Origin: Actinoplanes italicus
GTDB taxonomy: Bacteria; Actinomycetota; Actinomycetes; Mycobacteriales; Micromonosporaceae
Assembly: GCF_003001815.1 (NCBI RefSeq)
Contig: NZ_PVMZ01000011.1
Coordinates: forward strand, 248,001 to 312,000
Direction of reading: 5' to 3'
DNA: 64,000 nt
The notes beneath the pieces are model-generated. The model ran no database searches, was not told the origin of the DNA, and saw nothing but the letters and a program-made list of their open reading frames with translations. Both the position numbers and the translations under genes were made by a program. Below are positions 16,545 through 24,865 of the stretch, piece by piece (positions within the stretch are counted from its first letter, which is position 1; every line of letters starts with the position of its first letter).

Positions 16545-17948
16545 GTGGACGTCGGCATGACCATCGGTGGCCGGGTCACCCTCGGGGCGGCGACACTGCC
16601 CGTCGAGAATCCGGCCCGCGCGGAGGAGTTCGCGCGCGCGCCGGCTGCCTCGCCCCAGGAGGTCGATCGTGCGGTGGCCGACGCCGTCGCCGCCTTTCCC
16701 GGCTGGTCGGCCCTGTCGTTCGCCGAGCGGGCCCAGCTGCTGCGGGACTGCGGCACACTGCTGCACCGGCATGTCGACGAGCTCGCCCGGCTGCTGACGC
16801 TCGAACAGGGCAAGCCGCTCGCCGACGCGCGCGGCGAGGCCGCCCTGGCCGCCGACTGGTTCGGACACACCGCTGCCCTCTCCTTGCCCCGCGAGGACCT
16901 GGTCGACGAGCCTGGAGCCCAGGTATCCATGGAACGCCTCCCCCACGGGGTGGTAGCAGCGGTGGCCCCGTCGAATTTCCCGCTGATCCTGGCGGTCACC
17001 AAGGTCGCTCCGGCTCTGCTGGCCGGCAACACCGTCGTCCTGAAGCCCTCCGAGGTCACGCCGCTGGCCAGCCTGCGGATGACGGAGCTGCTCGGCGAGG
17101 TGCTCCCCGCCGGGGTCTGCAACTCGGTCTGCGGCGGTCCTGCCATCGGGGCGGCGCTGACCGAACATCCGGAGATCGGCCTGGTCTCCTTCACCGGGTC
17201 GGTGCCGGCCGGCCGGGCGATCGCACGTTCCGCCGCGGAGGGCTTCAAACGCGTCGTCCTCGAGCTCGGTGGCAATGACGCCTGTATCGTTCTGCCGGGC
17301 GCCGACGTCACCGCGCTCGCGCCCCGCATCTTCGCCGCCGCCATGGTGAACAACGGCCAGTTCTGCGCCGCGATCAAACGCATCTACGTTCCCGCGCCGG
17401 ATGCCGCACGGCTCACCTCGGCCCTCGCCGATCTCGCGGCCGCCGCCCGGCTGGGCGACGGGCTGCTGACGGGTACCGAGTACGGCCCGCTGGTCAGCCG
17501 GGCCCAGCTCGACCGGGCGACGGCCCTGGTCGCGCAAGCCCGTACCGCCGGGGCTCGGATCCTCCCGGGCGCCCGGACACCGGACCTGCCCGGCCACTTC
17601 CTCACGCCGACGGTGGTGACCGATCTGCCCCGCGGCACCCGGCTGGAAGCGGAGGAACAGTTCGCCCCCGTTCTGCCGGTGTTCGCCTACGACACGGTGG
17701 AGGAGGCCGTGGCCCGGGCCAACGGCACCGAGTTCGGCCTCGGCGGCTCCGTCTGGGGCGACGAGGAGCACGCTGTGTCGGTGGCCACAGGGCTCGACTG
17801 CGGGACTGTCTGGATCAACACCCATGGCGCGCTGCGAGCCGAGGCGCCGTTCGGTGGCCGCCGGTCCTCCGGCATGGGCACGGAGTACGGCTATTGGGGG
17901 CTCCTCGAATACACCCGCATCAAGGTCTGCAACATCGCCAGGCCGTAG
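16545..17948 (+). CDS. NAD(P)-dependent aldehyde dehydrogenase
   Basis: 467-residue ALDH superfamily enzyme that oxidises an aldehyde to the acid. The general-base Glu is in VLELGGNDACIVLPG and the catalytic Cys is in NNGQFCAA. The cofactor-binding PSNFPLILAVTKVAPALLAG is intact, as is the C-terminal EAPFGGRRSSGMG. The GTG start at 16545 has GGGAGG five bases upstream; an ATG four codons later is an alternative. It begins the rightward biosynthetic set ahead of DOI synthase. The substrate is unknown; an amino-aldehyde related to the side chain is one possibility. Confidence 0.88.
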   Translation: MDVGMTIGGRVTLGAATLPVENPARAEEFARAPAASPQEVDRAVADAVAAFPGWSALSFAERAQLLRDCGTLLHRHVDELARLLTLEQGKPLADARGEAALAADWFGHTAALSLPREDLVDEPGAQVSMERLPHGVVAAVAPSNFPLILAVTKVAPALLAGNTVVLKPSEVTPLASLRMTELLGEVLPAGVCNSVCGGPAIGAALTEHPEIGLVSFTGSVPAGRAIARSAAEGFKRVVLELGGNDACIVLPGADVTALAPRIFAAAMVNNGQFCAAIKRIYVPAPDAARLTSALADLAAAARLGDGLLTGTEYGPLVSRAQLDRATALVAQARTAGARILPGARTPDLPGHFLTPTVVTDLPRGTRLEAEEQFAPVLPVFAYDTVEEAVARANGTEFGLGGSVWGDEEHAVSVATGLDCGTVWINTHGALRAEAPFGGRRSSGMGTEYGYWGLLEYTRIKVCNIARP

Positions 17949-18094
17949 TGTGCCGCCCACCGTCCGGCGATCCCGGACTCCCGGAACGCCCGGCTGTCGT
18001 GCATCGAGCCAGGGCCGAGGTCGCCGGCCTCGGCCAGGCGGCTCCTCAGCGGACGAGCCGAAATACGTGATCATGGAAGGAATCGGGACGGCCC

Positions 18095-19222
18095 GTGTTC
18101 GAGCGTAGTGTCGTTGTGGGTGACGAACCCATTCCCTATTATTACGGTTTCGGCTGTGCGGATGATCTCGTCAACGCACTCGCCGCCGAGTTGAAGAACG
18201 CCGACGCGGGCCTGTTGATAGCCGACCGGGCGGTGGCGCCGTTCGCCGAGGACATCCTCGGCCGCCTTGCCGAGTCGATGACCATGCACGTGTACTTCCT
18301 CGACGCCGAGGAGCGCAACAAGACACTCGGTGCCGTGCAATCCGTGATCGATTTCGCCGTCGACCGGCGACTGACGCGGGATTCCTTCTTCCTCGCGATG
18401 GGTGGCGGACTGACCGGGAACATCGCCGGCCTCGCCGCCTCCCTCATCTACCGGGGAGTCCGCTTCGCGCACCTGCCCACGACATCCGTGGCCGCCTTCG
18501 ACTCGGTGCTGTCGCTCAAGCAAGCGGTCAACCTGCCCCGGGGAAAGAACCTCTGCGGCTGCTATGCACGCCCGACCGCCATCGCATGCGATCTCGGATG
18601 GCTGACGACAGCACCACGGAGCGGCCTGGTCAACGGGCTGGCCGAAATGGTGAAGAACGTCCTGATCGCCACCCCTGAGCACGAGACCTTGCTGCTGCGC
18701 TCCCTCAGCCAGCTCGGCGAAGAAGCCGCGCCGGACGCGCTGCTGAGCCTCATGCACATCGGGATCGACGCCAAGGAGCCGCTGCTGCGCGCCGATCCGA
18801 AGGAACGCAGGGAAGCGCTCATCTTCGAGTACGGGCATACAGCGGGCCACTCGATCGAATTCGTCTCCCAGGGAGTCATCTGCCACGGCGAAGCGGTGGC
18901 CTGGGGAATGCTCGTCGCGGCGGAGGTCAGCAGATCGCTCGGGTACCTGGACGAGGCCGAGGTGGCTCATCACCGCGAGATCGTGGCCCACCTGGGGCTG
19001 CCGGATCCCCGCTCGCGGCTGGGCGGCCTGGACTTCGCGCGACTGCGGCAGGTGCTCGCGGCGGACAACAAACGCGGCTATGTCCAGTGTGCCCCGGACG
19101 AGGTACCGATGGTACTGCTGAAAGGAGTCGCCGAACCTGTCCTGGCCGTCAGCGGTCATCCCCTGGTGGCCGTTCCCCTGGACACCGTGATGACAGCCCT
19201 GAGCACGGTGGCCGCACTCTGA
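18095..19222 (+). CDS. 2-deoxy-scyllo-inosose synthase
   Basis: 375-residue sugar-phosphate cyclase of the dehydroquinate-synthase fold, converting glucose-6-phosphate to 2-deoxy-scyllo-inosose with NAD+ and a divalent metal. It follows BtrC closely in pattern: GGGLTGNIAGLAA, DSVLSLKQAVN with K142 (K141 in BtrC), KNLCGCY, LIFEYGHTAGHSIE with E245 (E243 in BtrC), ICHGEAVAWGM, and DNKRGYVQ. These positions separate DOI synthases from EEVS and DHQ synthases. The start is a GTG with a weak upstream AAGGA. This is the committed enzyme of 2-deoxystreptamine aminoglycosides. Confidence 0.9.
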   Translation: MFERSVVVGDEPIPYYYGFGCADDLVNALAAELKNADAGLLIADRAVAPFAEDILGRLAESMTMHVYFLDAEERNKTLGAVQSVIDFAVDRRLTRDSFFLAMGGGLTGNIAGLAASLIYRGVRFAHLPTTSVAAFDSVLSLKQAVNLPRGKNLCGCYARPTAIACDLGWLTTAPRSGLVNGLAEMVKNVLIATPEHETLLLRSLSQLGEEAAPDALLSLMHIGIDAKEPLLRADPKERREALIFEYGHTAGHSIEFVSQGVICHGEAVAWGMLVAAEVSRSLGYLDEAEVAHHREIVAHLGLPDPRSRLGGLDFARLRQVLAADNKRGYVQCAPDEVPMVLLKGVAEPVLAVSGHPLVAVPLDTVMTALSTVAAL

Positions 19223-19258
19223 TCCTGTGGGCTCAGGGATCCGACCGGAGGAAAGACG

Positions 19259-20710
19259 ATGCAGGAAGAGTCTGTGCGCTGCGACACGGAGTTGCATCCA
19301 CTGGCTCCGAGCCAGGAAGCGATCTGGGAATTCATCCACTACTTCTCGCCTGACGATCCCGGTGCCGAGCGGTTCAACGTCTGCGACTTCAGGTTGCTGG
19401 AAGGGCCGGTCCACCTGGAATCGTTGTACGACGCCATCGACGATGTCGCGAGACGACACGATGCTCTCCGGATCGAATTCGCCGAACTGGGCCGGGACCC
19501 GCTGCTGCGGATCTTGCACGATGTGCGGCCGGTGGTGTCGTTCGTCGACCTGTCGGAACTTCCCGAGGAGAAGCAACCGGGACAGGTCGCGCGGTTGATC
19601 CAGGAATCATCCGCGCAGTCCTTCGATTTCCGCAAGGCGCCACTGTGGTCCGTGCGTCTCGTACGCATCGCGCCCGAACGACACCTTGTCGTGGCCGGCT
19701 TCTCCCACCTCGTCTGCGACGGACGGTCCCTCAGCGTCTTCTTCAACGATCTGATGAGGAATTACAGCATCCGGCGAGGCGACCTTCCCCGGACGGCCGG
19801 GACGGGACCGACGACTCCGGGGGCTCCCCGGGAAGTCGCGTTCCGCGAGATCGCGGAGCTTCAACGCGTCGCGCAGGATTCCACCACCGGAGACTGCCAG
19901 ACGGCTGGCCTCGGCCCGGCTCGCCCCGTAATTCTGTTTCCGGTCAGGGCACAGCGCGGCGAACTTTCCGGCGCCGACATGGTCGCGGAGTCCTCGTACG
20001 CCTTTTCCTTCGAGGACGGCATTGCCAGCGGAGTACGGCGCCTGGCCTGGCAGTTGAGAACCACCCCGTTCGTCGTGCTTCTCGCCGCTTACCAGGTTTG
20101 TCTGCGGCTGCGCACGGGCCTCGACGACCTGCGCATCGGTACCGTCACCCTGGCCAGGGGAAAGATGGACGGATCCGCCCAGTCCATGGGTCAGTTCACC
20201 ACCAATGTGTACCTTCTGTCAGCAGCGCGGGCGGACGTTTCTCTGCGCGACGTCGTGACGCGAACCCATGCGCGCCTCAAATGCGAGACAACCAGGGGGT
20301 GGTCTTTCAAACGTATCGCGCGCGCGGTCCACCCGGATTTCGAGAAGGAGCGGCCCTGGCCGTTCGTCCACCTCTTCCACTCCTGGTTCCAGGCGGACCC
20401 GCCGAGGTTCCACGAGGACGAGCGGGTCGGCAATCTCTCCATCAGCCGTCCGGACATGTTCTGGCCCACCGGCGTCACAGCGAACGGTCCTCTCATGCCG
20501 CCGGCCGGCGACCTGGAGCTGTGGATGAAGCGTGGGGCGCCCTCCATCTCCGTGAACCGCGCACGGACCGGCGGTACGGTCACCTACAACCCCTGCTTCT
20601 TCGAGGCGGACGTGGCTGCCGGTCTCGCCCGGGACTATCGGCGGACCGTGGGGGAATTTGTGGAGCGCCCGGACCTGCCCGTCGGCCGGGTACAGCTCGG
20701 CCAGGACTGA
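19259..20710 (+). CDS. Free-standing NRPS condensation-domain protein
   Basis: 483-residue single condensation domain. The signature HHxxxDG appears as SHLVCDG (first His replaced by Ser, the key second His and Asp kept). The N-terminal LAPSQEAIWEF and the later VVLLAAYQVCLRLRTG with QFTTNVYLL agree with the C-domain fold. Such proteins join carrier-bound acyl groups to amines or alcohols on carrier proteins or free acceptors. A clear GGAGG site precedes the ATG. Here it is a candidate for attaching the acyl chain to the aminocyclitol or to the PCP encoded at 42063-42332. Confidence 0.87.
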   Translation: MQEESVRCDTELHPLAPSQEAIWEFIHYFSPDDPGAERFNVCDFRLLEGPVHLESLYDAIDDVARRHDALRIEFAELGRDPLLRILHDVRPVVSFVDLSELPEEKQPGQVARLIQESSAQSFDFRKAPLWSVRLVRIAPERHLVVAGFSHLVCDGRSLSVFFNDLMRNYSIRRGDLPRTAGTGPTTPGAPREVAFREIAELQRVAQDSTTGDCQTAGLGPARPVILFPVRAQRGELSGADMVAESSYAFSFEDGIASGVRRLAWQLRTTPFVVLLAAYQVCLRLRTGLDDLRIGTVTLARGKMDGSAQSMGQFTTNVYLLSAARADVSLRDVVTRTHARLKCETTRGWSFKRIARAVHPDFEKERPWPFVHLFHSWFQADPPRFHEDERVGNLSISRPDMFWPTGVTANGPLMPPAGDLELWMKRGAPSISVNRARTGGTVTYNPCFFEADVAAGLARDYRRTVGEFVERPDLPVGRVQLGQD

Positions 20711-20826
20711 CTCGGCACGACACGGTCCACTGATCGCCCAGCGGCCGCCGGCGAACGCGGAGGCCGTGCGCGACATCGGCCCGCCACACCTCGCAGGTAG
20801 GCGTGCCGCATGTCGCCTTACCTTCG

Positions 20827-21714
20827 TCAGTGTGCGAACACCATGGCTGAATAGGTGCCGCCGAGGCCGGCGGCGGCCATGACGTACCGGTCGCCGTCCT
20901 TCAGGCGTCCGCCGTCACGAGCGTCCAGATAATTCAGGAAGGCATCCGCGCAGAAGCTGTGCCCCATGGTCGGCACATTGTCCAGGAATACTCGGTCGAG
21001 CGGTATTCCGAGCAACGCGCAGACCTTTTTCCAGGTGAACCGGTTGACATTGTGCGGCAATATCATGGCGATGTCTTCCAATGTCAGTTTCGCCGAATCG
21101 ACCGCATCCAGGATGATCTGCGACAGTGCGGGAACGTAGTCGCTGTGTCCTCCGTAGATCTTGGTGGCGGACCCGATCAGCGTGTCGTGGTCGGCGGAGG
21201 ACGCGATCAGTGCCGCCGCCGTACCCTCACTGTTGATGGTGATGTCCGACAGGAGCTGAACTGTCGGTGAGAACGCCTTCTCGCCCGTGAGAACCAGCGC
21301 GAGCGCCCGGGGATCCGGGTCGGCGGCCAGCAGCCGTCCGGCGAGTGACACGGCGAGCAGGCCGGTCGCACAGGAATGCTGCGTCACCGTGAACGCCGTC
21401 GCGTGTTCCAGGGACAGCGACCGCACGACCTCTTGCACAGGCATCACCGGGTACGGGGAGGCGAACTCGATCGCACGCCCCAGGACGACATAGTGAATGT
21501 CCTTCTCCCGCTCGCGGAGCTGGGTCAGACCCGACGCCGACGCCAGCATGAGGTCCGTCGCGGTGGAGCCATTTTCGTAGGGGAACCACTTGAGTCCGAA
21601 CAGGCGTTCATAGAGGCGTACGCGCGACGGCGTCAGGCCGAGCCGCGCCCCCAGCTCCTCGATTCCGATCCGCTGCCGGGGAACATGTCTCGACACCTCG
21701 ACGATGGCGGTCAG
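20827..21714 (-). CDS. KAS III-like ketosynthase/acyltransferase (copy 1)
   Basis: 295-residue thiolase-fold enzyme. Active Cys is in TVTQHSCATGLL and the second catalytic His is in ILPHNVNRFTW. The usual FabH Asn motif is replaced by GHSFCADAFLN, so a Cys-His-Asp triad as in the CerJ/ChlB3-type acyltransferases is possible (inference). By alignment with the paralogue at 29620 the best start is CTG at 21714, preceded by GAGGGG six bases upstream; GTG at 21696 or the longer frame to 21798 are alternatives. It is transcribed against its neighbours and divergent from the decarboxylase gene. Confidence 0.85.
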   Translation of the reverse strand: MTAIVEVSRHVPRQRIGIEELGARLGLTPSRVRLYERLFGLKWFPYENGSTATDLMLASASGLTQLREREKDIHYVVLGRAIEFASPYPVMPVQEVVRSLSLEHATAFTVTQHSCATGLLAVSLAGRLLAADPDPRALALVLTGEKAFSPTVQLLSDITINSEGTAAALIASSADHDTLIGSATKIYGGHSDYVPALSQIILDAVDSAKLTLEDIAMILPHNVNRFTWKKVCALLGIPLDRVFLDNVPTMGHSFCADAFLNYLDARDGGRLKDGDRYVMAAAGLGGTYSAMVFAH

Positions 21715-22038
21715 GACGACCCCCTCGCAGTGGCCGCGGCATGCCCGGGATCCGTTCCGGGCTGTTCCCGGTGGCTCGCGCGGGCCGGCGCGGACCACCA
21801 GGAGGGATCGTCATCGGTCGTCACCTGTTGTCCCTCCACTCCTGCCGCCGGCGTGCCGGCCGGCGGGCCCGATTTTTCAGCCGCCTGGGCGCTGTTGGGA
21901 ATCTGGCATTCACCCCTGACCCTTCGGGCAGGTCCGTGGACCGCCCGCCCAAGCCTTGCCCCGGAGGGCGGAGCGGACCGAGCATGACCGAAGTCGCAGC
22001 CCCAGCCGGGCAGCATGAATCCACCGACCAGAGAGCCT
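21715..22038. promoter_or_regulatory. Divergent promoter region
   Basis: About 320 bp between the leftward KAS III-like gene and the rightward decarboxylase gene. It should carry promoters for both, but no StrR-type repeat or other known operator is recognised. Several GC-rich inverted repeats (for example around 21850-21870) are present. Confidence 0.35.
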
Positions 22039-23328
22039 ATGAACATCCAGGGAATCGAATACACGGAGTTGGCCGAGCGCTTCGGCACGCCGCTCTACGT
22101 CTACGACGGCGATGTCCTGCTGCGCACCCTGTCCGCCCTGTCCGAGGCGCTGCACCCCGCTCTGGAAGCCTTCTTCTCGCTCAAATCGAACCCGAACGTC
22201 AGCGTGTTCGCCACACTCCGCGAGGGCGGCGCGCGGGCCGAGGTGTCGTCCCTGGTCGAACTGCGCACCGCGCTGCTAGCCGGCGCCGAAGCGCGGAACA
22301 TCATCTTCCTCGGCCCCGGCAAGAGCGACGACGAGCTGGCCGCCTGCCTGCTGGCCGGCGTCTACGCCATCGTCGCCGAGTCCTTCGACGAAGTGGATCG
22401 GATCGACCGGCTCGCCGCCGGGCGCGGAGTCCGTCAGCGCGTCCTGCTGCGGATCAATCCGTCCTTCACGGTACGCGGATCGCGCCTGACCATGGGCGGG
22501 CGGGCGCTGCAGTTCGGGATCGACGAAGCGCTGGTGCTCGCGGCCGGAGACCTGTCGTCGCGCTGGCGGAACGCCGAACCGGCGGGCATCCACGTGTACA
22601 TGGGCACCCGGATCCTCGACGCCGACATCATCCGGAGGAACACCAGCTACATCCTGAATCTGGCGGACCGGGTGGCAGCCGCCACAGGGATCCCGCTGGA
22701 GGCCGTGGACATCGGCGGCGGAATGGGCGTCGCCTACTTCGACGGCGAGGAGGACCTGGACGAAAAGCGGGTGGCCGACTGCATCAACCCCCTGATCGAC
22801 GAGTTCGCGCGCACCCACCCCGGTACGCGCCTGCTGATGGAATCGGGGCGGTTCCTGACCGCGCGCGCCGGTGTGTACGTGGTGTCGGTGCGTTATGTGA
22901 AGGAGTCCATGGGCAAATGGTTCGCCGTCGCGGACGGCGGCACCAACCATCACATGGCCGCGGTGGGCATCGGCTCGTACACCAAGCGGAACTTCCCCGT
23001 GGTCCTGCTCAACCGTCCGCACGACGACAGCGAGCCTGGGCCCTGGACCATCACCGGGCCGCTCTGCACGCCTAACGACACCCTGCTCAAGGGTGCCGTC
23101 CTGCCGCGACTCCGGGAGGGTGACCTGCTGGGCATCACCAGATCCGGCGCCTACGGCCCGTCGGCTTCGCCCGGCTGGTTCCTGAGCCACGGCTTCCCCG
23201 CGGAGGTACTCGTCCGGGACGGCGAGGCTCATCTCGTGCGCAGCCGCGATCTGCCGGATGACCTGTTGCGCCAGCAGCACCTTTACGCCCGGACCCCGGC
23301 ACCGACGAGCACGAGAGATGAGGGCTGA
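22039..23328 (+). CDS. BtrK-like type III PLP decarboxylase
   Basis: 429-residue alanine-racemase-fold decarboxylase related to diaminopimelate decarboxylase and especially BtrK, which decarboxylates glutamyl-ACP to 4-aminobutyryl-ACP in butirosin biosynthesis. K49 in FFSLKSNPN holds PLP, the same number as in BtrK; DIGGGMGVAYF binds phosphate, and ESGRFLTARAG and a late GAYGPSASPGWF match the family. The ATG at 22039 gives BtrK-like length; an ATG at 22015 is an alternative. It overlaps the ACP gene by one base, supporting action on an ACP-tethered substrate. Confidence 0.88.
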   Translation: MNIQGIEYTELAERFGTPLYVYDGDVLLRTLSALSEALHPALEAFFSLKSNPNVSVFATLREGGARAEVSSLVELRTALLAGAEARNIIFLGPGKSDDELAACLLAGVYAIVAESFDEVDRIDRLAAGRGVRQRVLLRINPSFTVRGSRLTMGGRALQFGIDEALVLAAGDLSSRWRNAEPAGIHVYMGTRILDADIIRRNTSYILNLADRVAAATGIPLEAVDIGGGMGVAYFDGEEDLDEKRVADCINPLIDEFARTHPGTRLLMESGRFLTARAGVYVVSVRYVKESMGKWFAVADGGTNHHMAAVGIGSYTKRNFPVVLLNRPHDDSEPGPWTITGPLCTPNDTLLKGAVLPRLREGDLLGITRSGAYGPSASPGWFLSHGFPAEVLVRDGEAHLVRSRDLPDDLLRQQHLYARTPAPTSTRDEG

Positions 23329-23588
23329 TGAACCGCGAACAGATCGTCGAGCACATCCGCGTCGCACTCGCCACCGTACTCGACCGGAAGATCCCCCAAC
23401 TCGACGCGGACGCCCGCCTCGTGGAGGACCTCGGTCTGGATTCCACCACTGTCGTCGAGCTGATGATGGCCCTGGAGGACAGCATCGGCCTGGAAGTCGA
23501 CCTGGACGAACTGGAACCCGAGGTCTTCAGCACCGTCGCCACCCTGGCCGACTTCATGAGGGCCGAGGCTCTGGGTCCGGTGTCCTGA
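23328..23588 (+). CDS. Acyl carrier protein
   Basis: 86-residue discrete ACP. The phosphopantetheine serine is S39 in EDLGLDSTTVVELMM, with Thr after it rather than the usual Leu. Acidic helices follow (LEDSIGLEVDLDELEPEVF). It is translationally coupled to the decarboxylase gene, the same partnership as BtrI-BtrK, so the likely cargo is an amino acid that is decarboxylated on the carrier. The AcpS gene follows directly. Confidence 0.93.
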   Translation: MNREQIVEHIRVALATVLDRKIPQLDADARLVEDLGLDSTTVVELMMALEDSIGLEVDLDELEPEVFSTVATLADFMRAEALGPVS

Positions 23589-23611
23589 AGGCGTCCTAGA
23601 AGGGATCCAGT

Positions 23612-23989
23612 GTGCGGACAGGTGTCGATCTGCTGGCCATCCATCGATTTTCCCGAATAGTGCAGCGTGCCCGCTACTGCTCCCTGCTCTTCACCGAGGA
23701 CGAGCTCGCCCAGACCGCGGGGCTCCGGCCGGAACGCCGGGTGGAGCGCCTCGCGGGGCGCTTCTGCGCCAAGGAGGCGACGTGCAAGGTCCTCGGCCGG
23801 GGGTTCGGGCAGGGCATTCACTGGCGGGACATCGAAGTGCTCGGTGACCCCTGGGGAAGACCCGTCGTCACGTTGCACCGAGGCGCCCGGGCGATCGCCG
23901 ACGCGCTGAAGTTGGACGAGGTGGTGGTGACCCTCACCCATCAGGCGGATCTCGTGGTGGCCTTCGCGGCCGCCGAAACGCGGAAATGA
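23612..23989 (+). CDS. Holo-ACP synthase (AcpS-type phosphopantetheinyl transferase)
   Basis: 125-residue enzyme that transfers phosphopantetheine from CoA to carrier proteins. The metal/CoA-binding motifs GVDLLAIHRF and ERLAGRFCAKEATCKVLG are intact, and the length is normal for a trimeric AcpS. The GTG start follows AAGGGA. Its location right after the ACP gene suggests a dedicated activator for the cluster's ACP and PKS carrier domains, separate from the cell's fatty-acid AcpS. Confidence 0.93.
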   Translation: MRTGVDLLAIHRFSRIVQRARYCSLLFTEDELAQTAGLRPERRVERLAGRFCAKEATCKVLGRGFGQGIHWRDIEVLGDPWGRPVVTLHRGARAIADALKLDEVVVTLTHQADLVVAFAAAETRK

Positions 23990-24004
23990 ACGGAGGGCCA
24001 TCGG

Positions 24005-24865
24005 ATGGCCGGTAACACGTCGCCCGCCGGTATGAGCAGTGCGGAATTCGTAGCGGTCCATCTCGCCGGGAATCAGCCTCTCGTCAGCAGGGGCTGGTGC
24101 CGGCAGTGGTGGTCTCAGCCCCCGCCGTGGGACCTGGGCGATCTGGCCCGGCGCTTCGGGGACCACCGTGTTCCGGTGTTCGACTCCCTGTTCGAGATTC
24201 AGCAGGTCGTGCGCTTCGAGGAGTACATCTCCGCGATGGCGGACGGCGTGGCCGACGGCGAGCCGGTGCCGTACATGCGCTGGTACGCGAGGCAGCGCAA
24301 CTTCCAGATGATCTGCGCGGACGAAGCGTTCGCGGAACTGGAGGGTGACTGGGCGGCACCTTCCTGGCTGCCGTCGGACGACTACCTGTTCCCGGCCATC
24401 AAGGAGAACGCCGATCCGACGAAGGACAGCTTCCCGGCCAAGGGACTCTTCATCTGCGCGGCCGGCGGGCGGACCCGCCTGCACGCGGACCCATGGGCCA
24501 GCGACGCCTGCCTCTGCCAGATCACCGGCGAGAAACGCTTCGTGCTCTACCCCCCGGCAGCGGGGAAGGTGCTGAGCGACGGCGCGGGCGTCGTTGACCT
24601 CGACCAGCCAGACACCGCCCGCTTCCCGCAGTGGAACTCCGTCGAACCCGCGCTGGACGTGACACTTCAGCCGGGCGACGCGATCTTCATTCCCGCCGGC
24701 TGGTACCACGCGGCCGTCGCCCTCTCCGCCAGCGTCTCGGTGACCTGGAATTTCGTGCACGCGGTGAACGCCGACCGGTTCGAGGAGTATCTGGCCTCCG
24801 GCGGTTCGACGGATCCGACCGTCAAGTACTTCCGCGGGCGGCGTCGTTCGAAGGGGTACGCATGA
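24005..24865 (+). CDS. JmjC/cupin-8-type Fe(II)/2-oxoglutarate oxygenase
   Basis: 286-residue cupin-fold protein. The iron triad is visible as HxD in RTRLHADPWASD and the distal His in IPAGWYHAAV; FVLYPP and LQPGDAIFIPAGW are typical of the JmjC-like cupin-8 family. Such enzymes hydroxylate amino acids or carrier-bound acyl groups. It sits in the ACP/decarboxylase run and could do the hydroxylation that BtrO/BtrV perform in butirosin, but that is inference. The ATG has CGGAGGG upstream, and its stop overlaps the KS gene start (ATGA). Confidence 0.85.
   Translation: MAGNTSPAGMSSAEFVAVHLAGNQPLVSRGWCRQWWSQPPPWDLGDLARRFGDHRVPVFDSLFEIQQVVRFEEYISAMADGVADGEPVPYMRWYARQRNFQMICADEAFAELEGDWAAPSWLPSDDYLFPAIKENADPTKDSFPAKGLFICAAGGRTRLHADPWASDACLCQITGEKRFVLYPPAAGKVLSDGAGVVDLDQPDTARFPQWNSVEPALDVTLQPGDAIFIPAGWYHAAVALSASVSVTWNFVHAVNADRFEEYLASGGSTDPTVKYFRGRRRSKGYA

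Noticed and set aside
15948..18074. Very long leftward frame (708 codons) across the aldehyde dehydrogenase gene
   Set aside because: Most of it is a shadow of the ALDH gene, which has all catalytic motifs. Only the last 115 codons, outside that gene, look protein-like and are listed separately.
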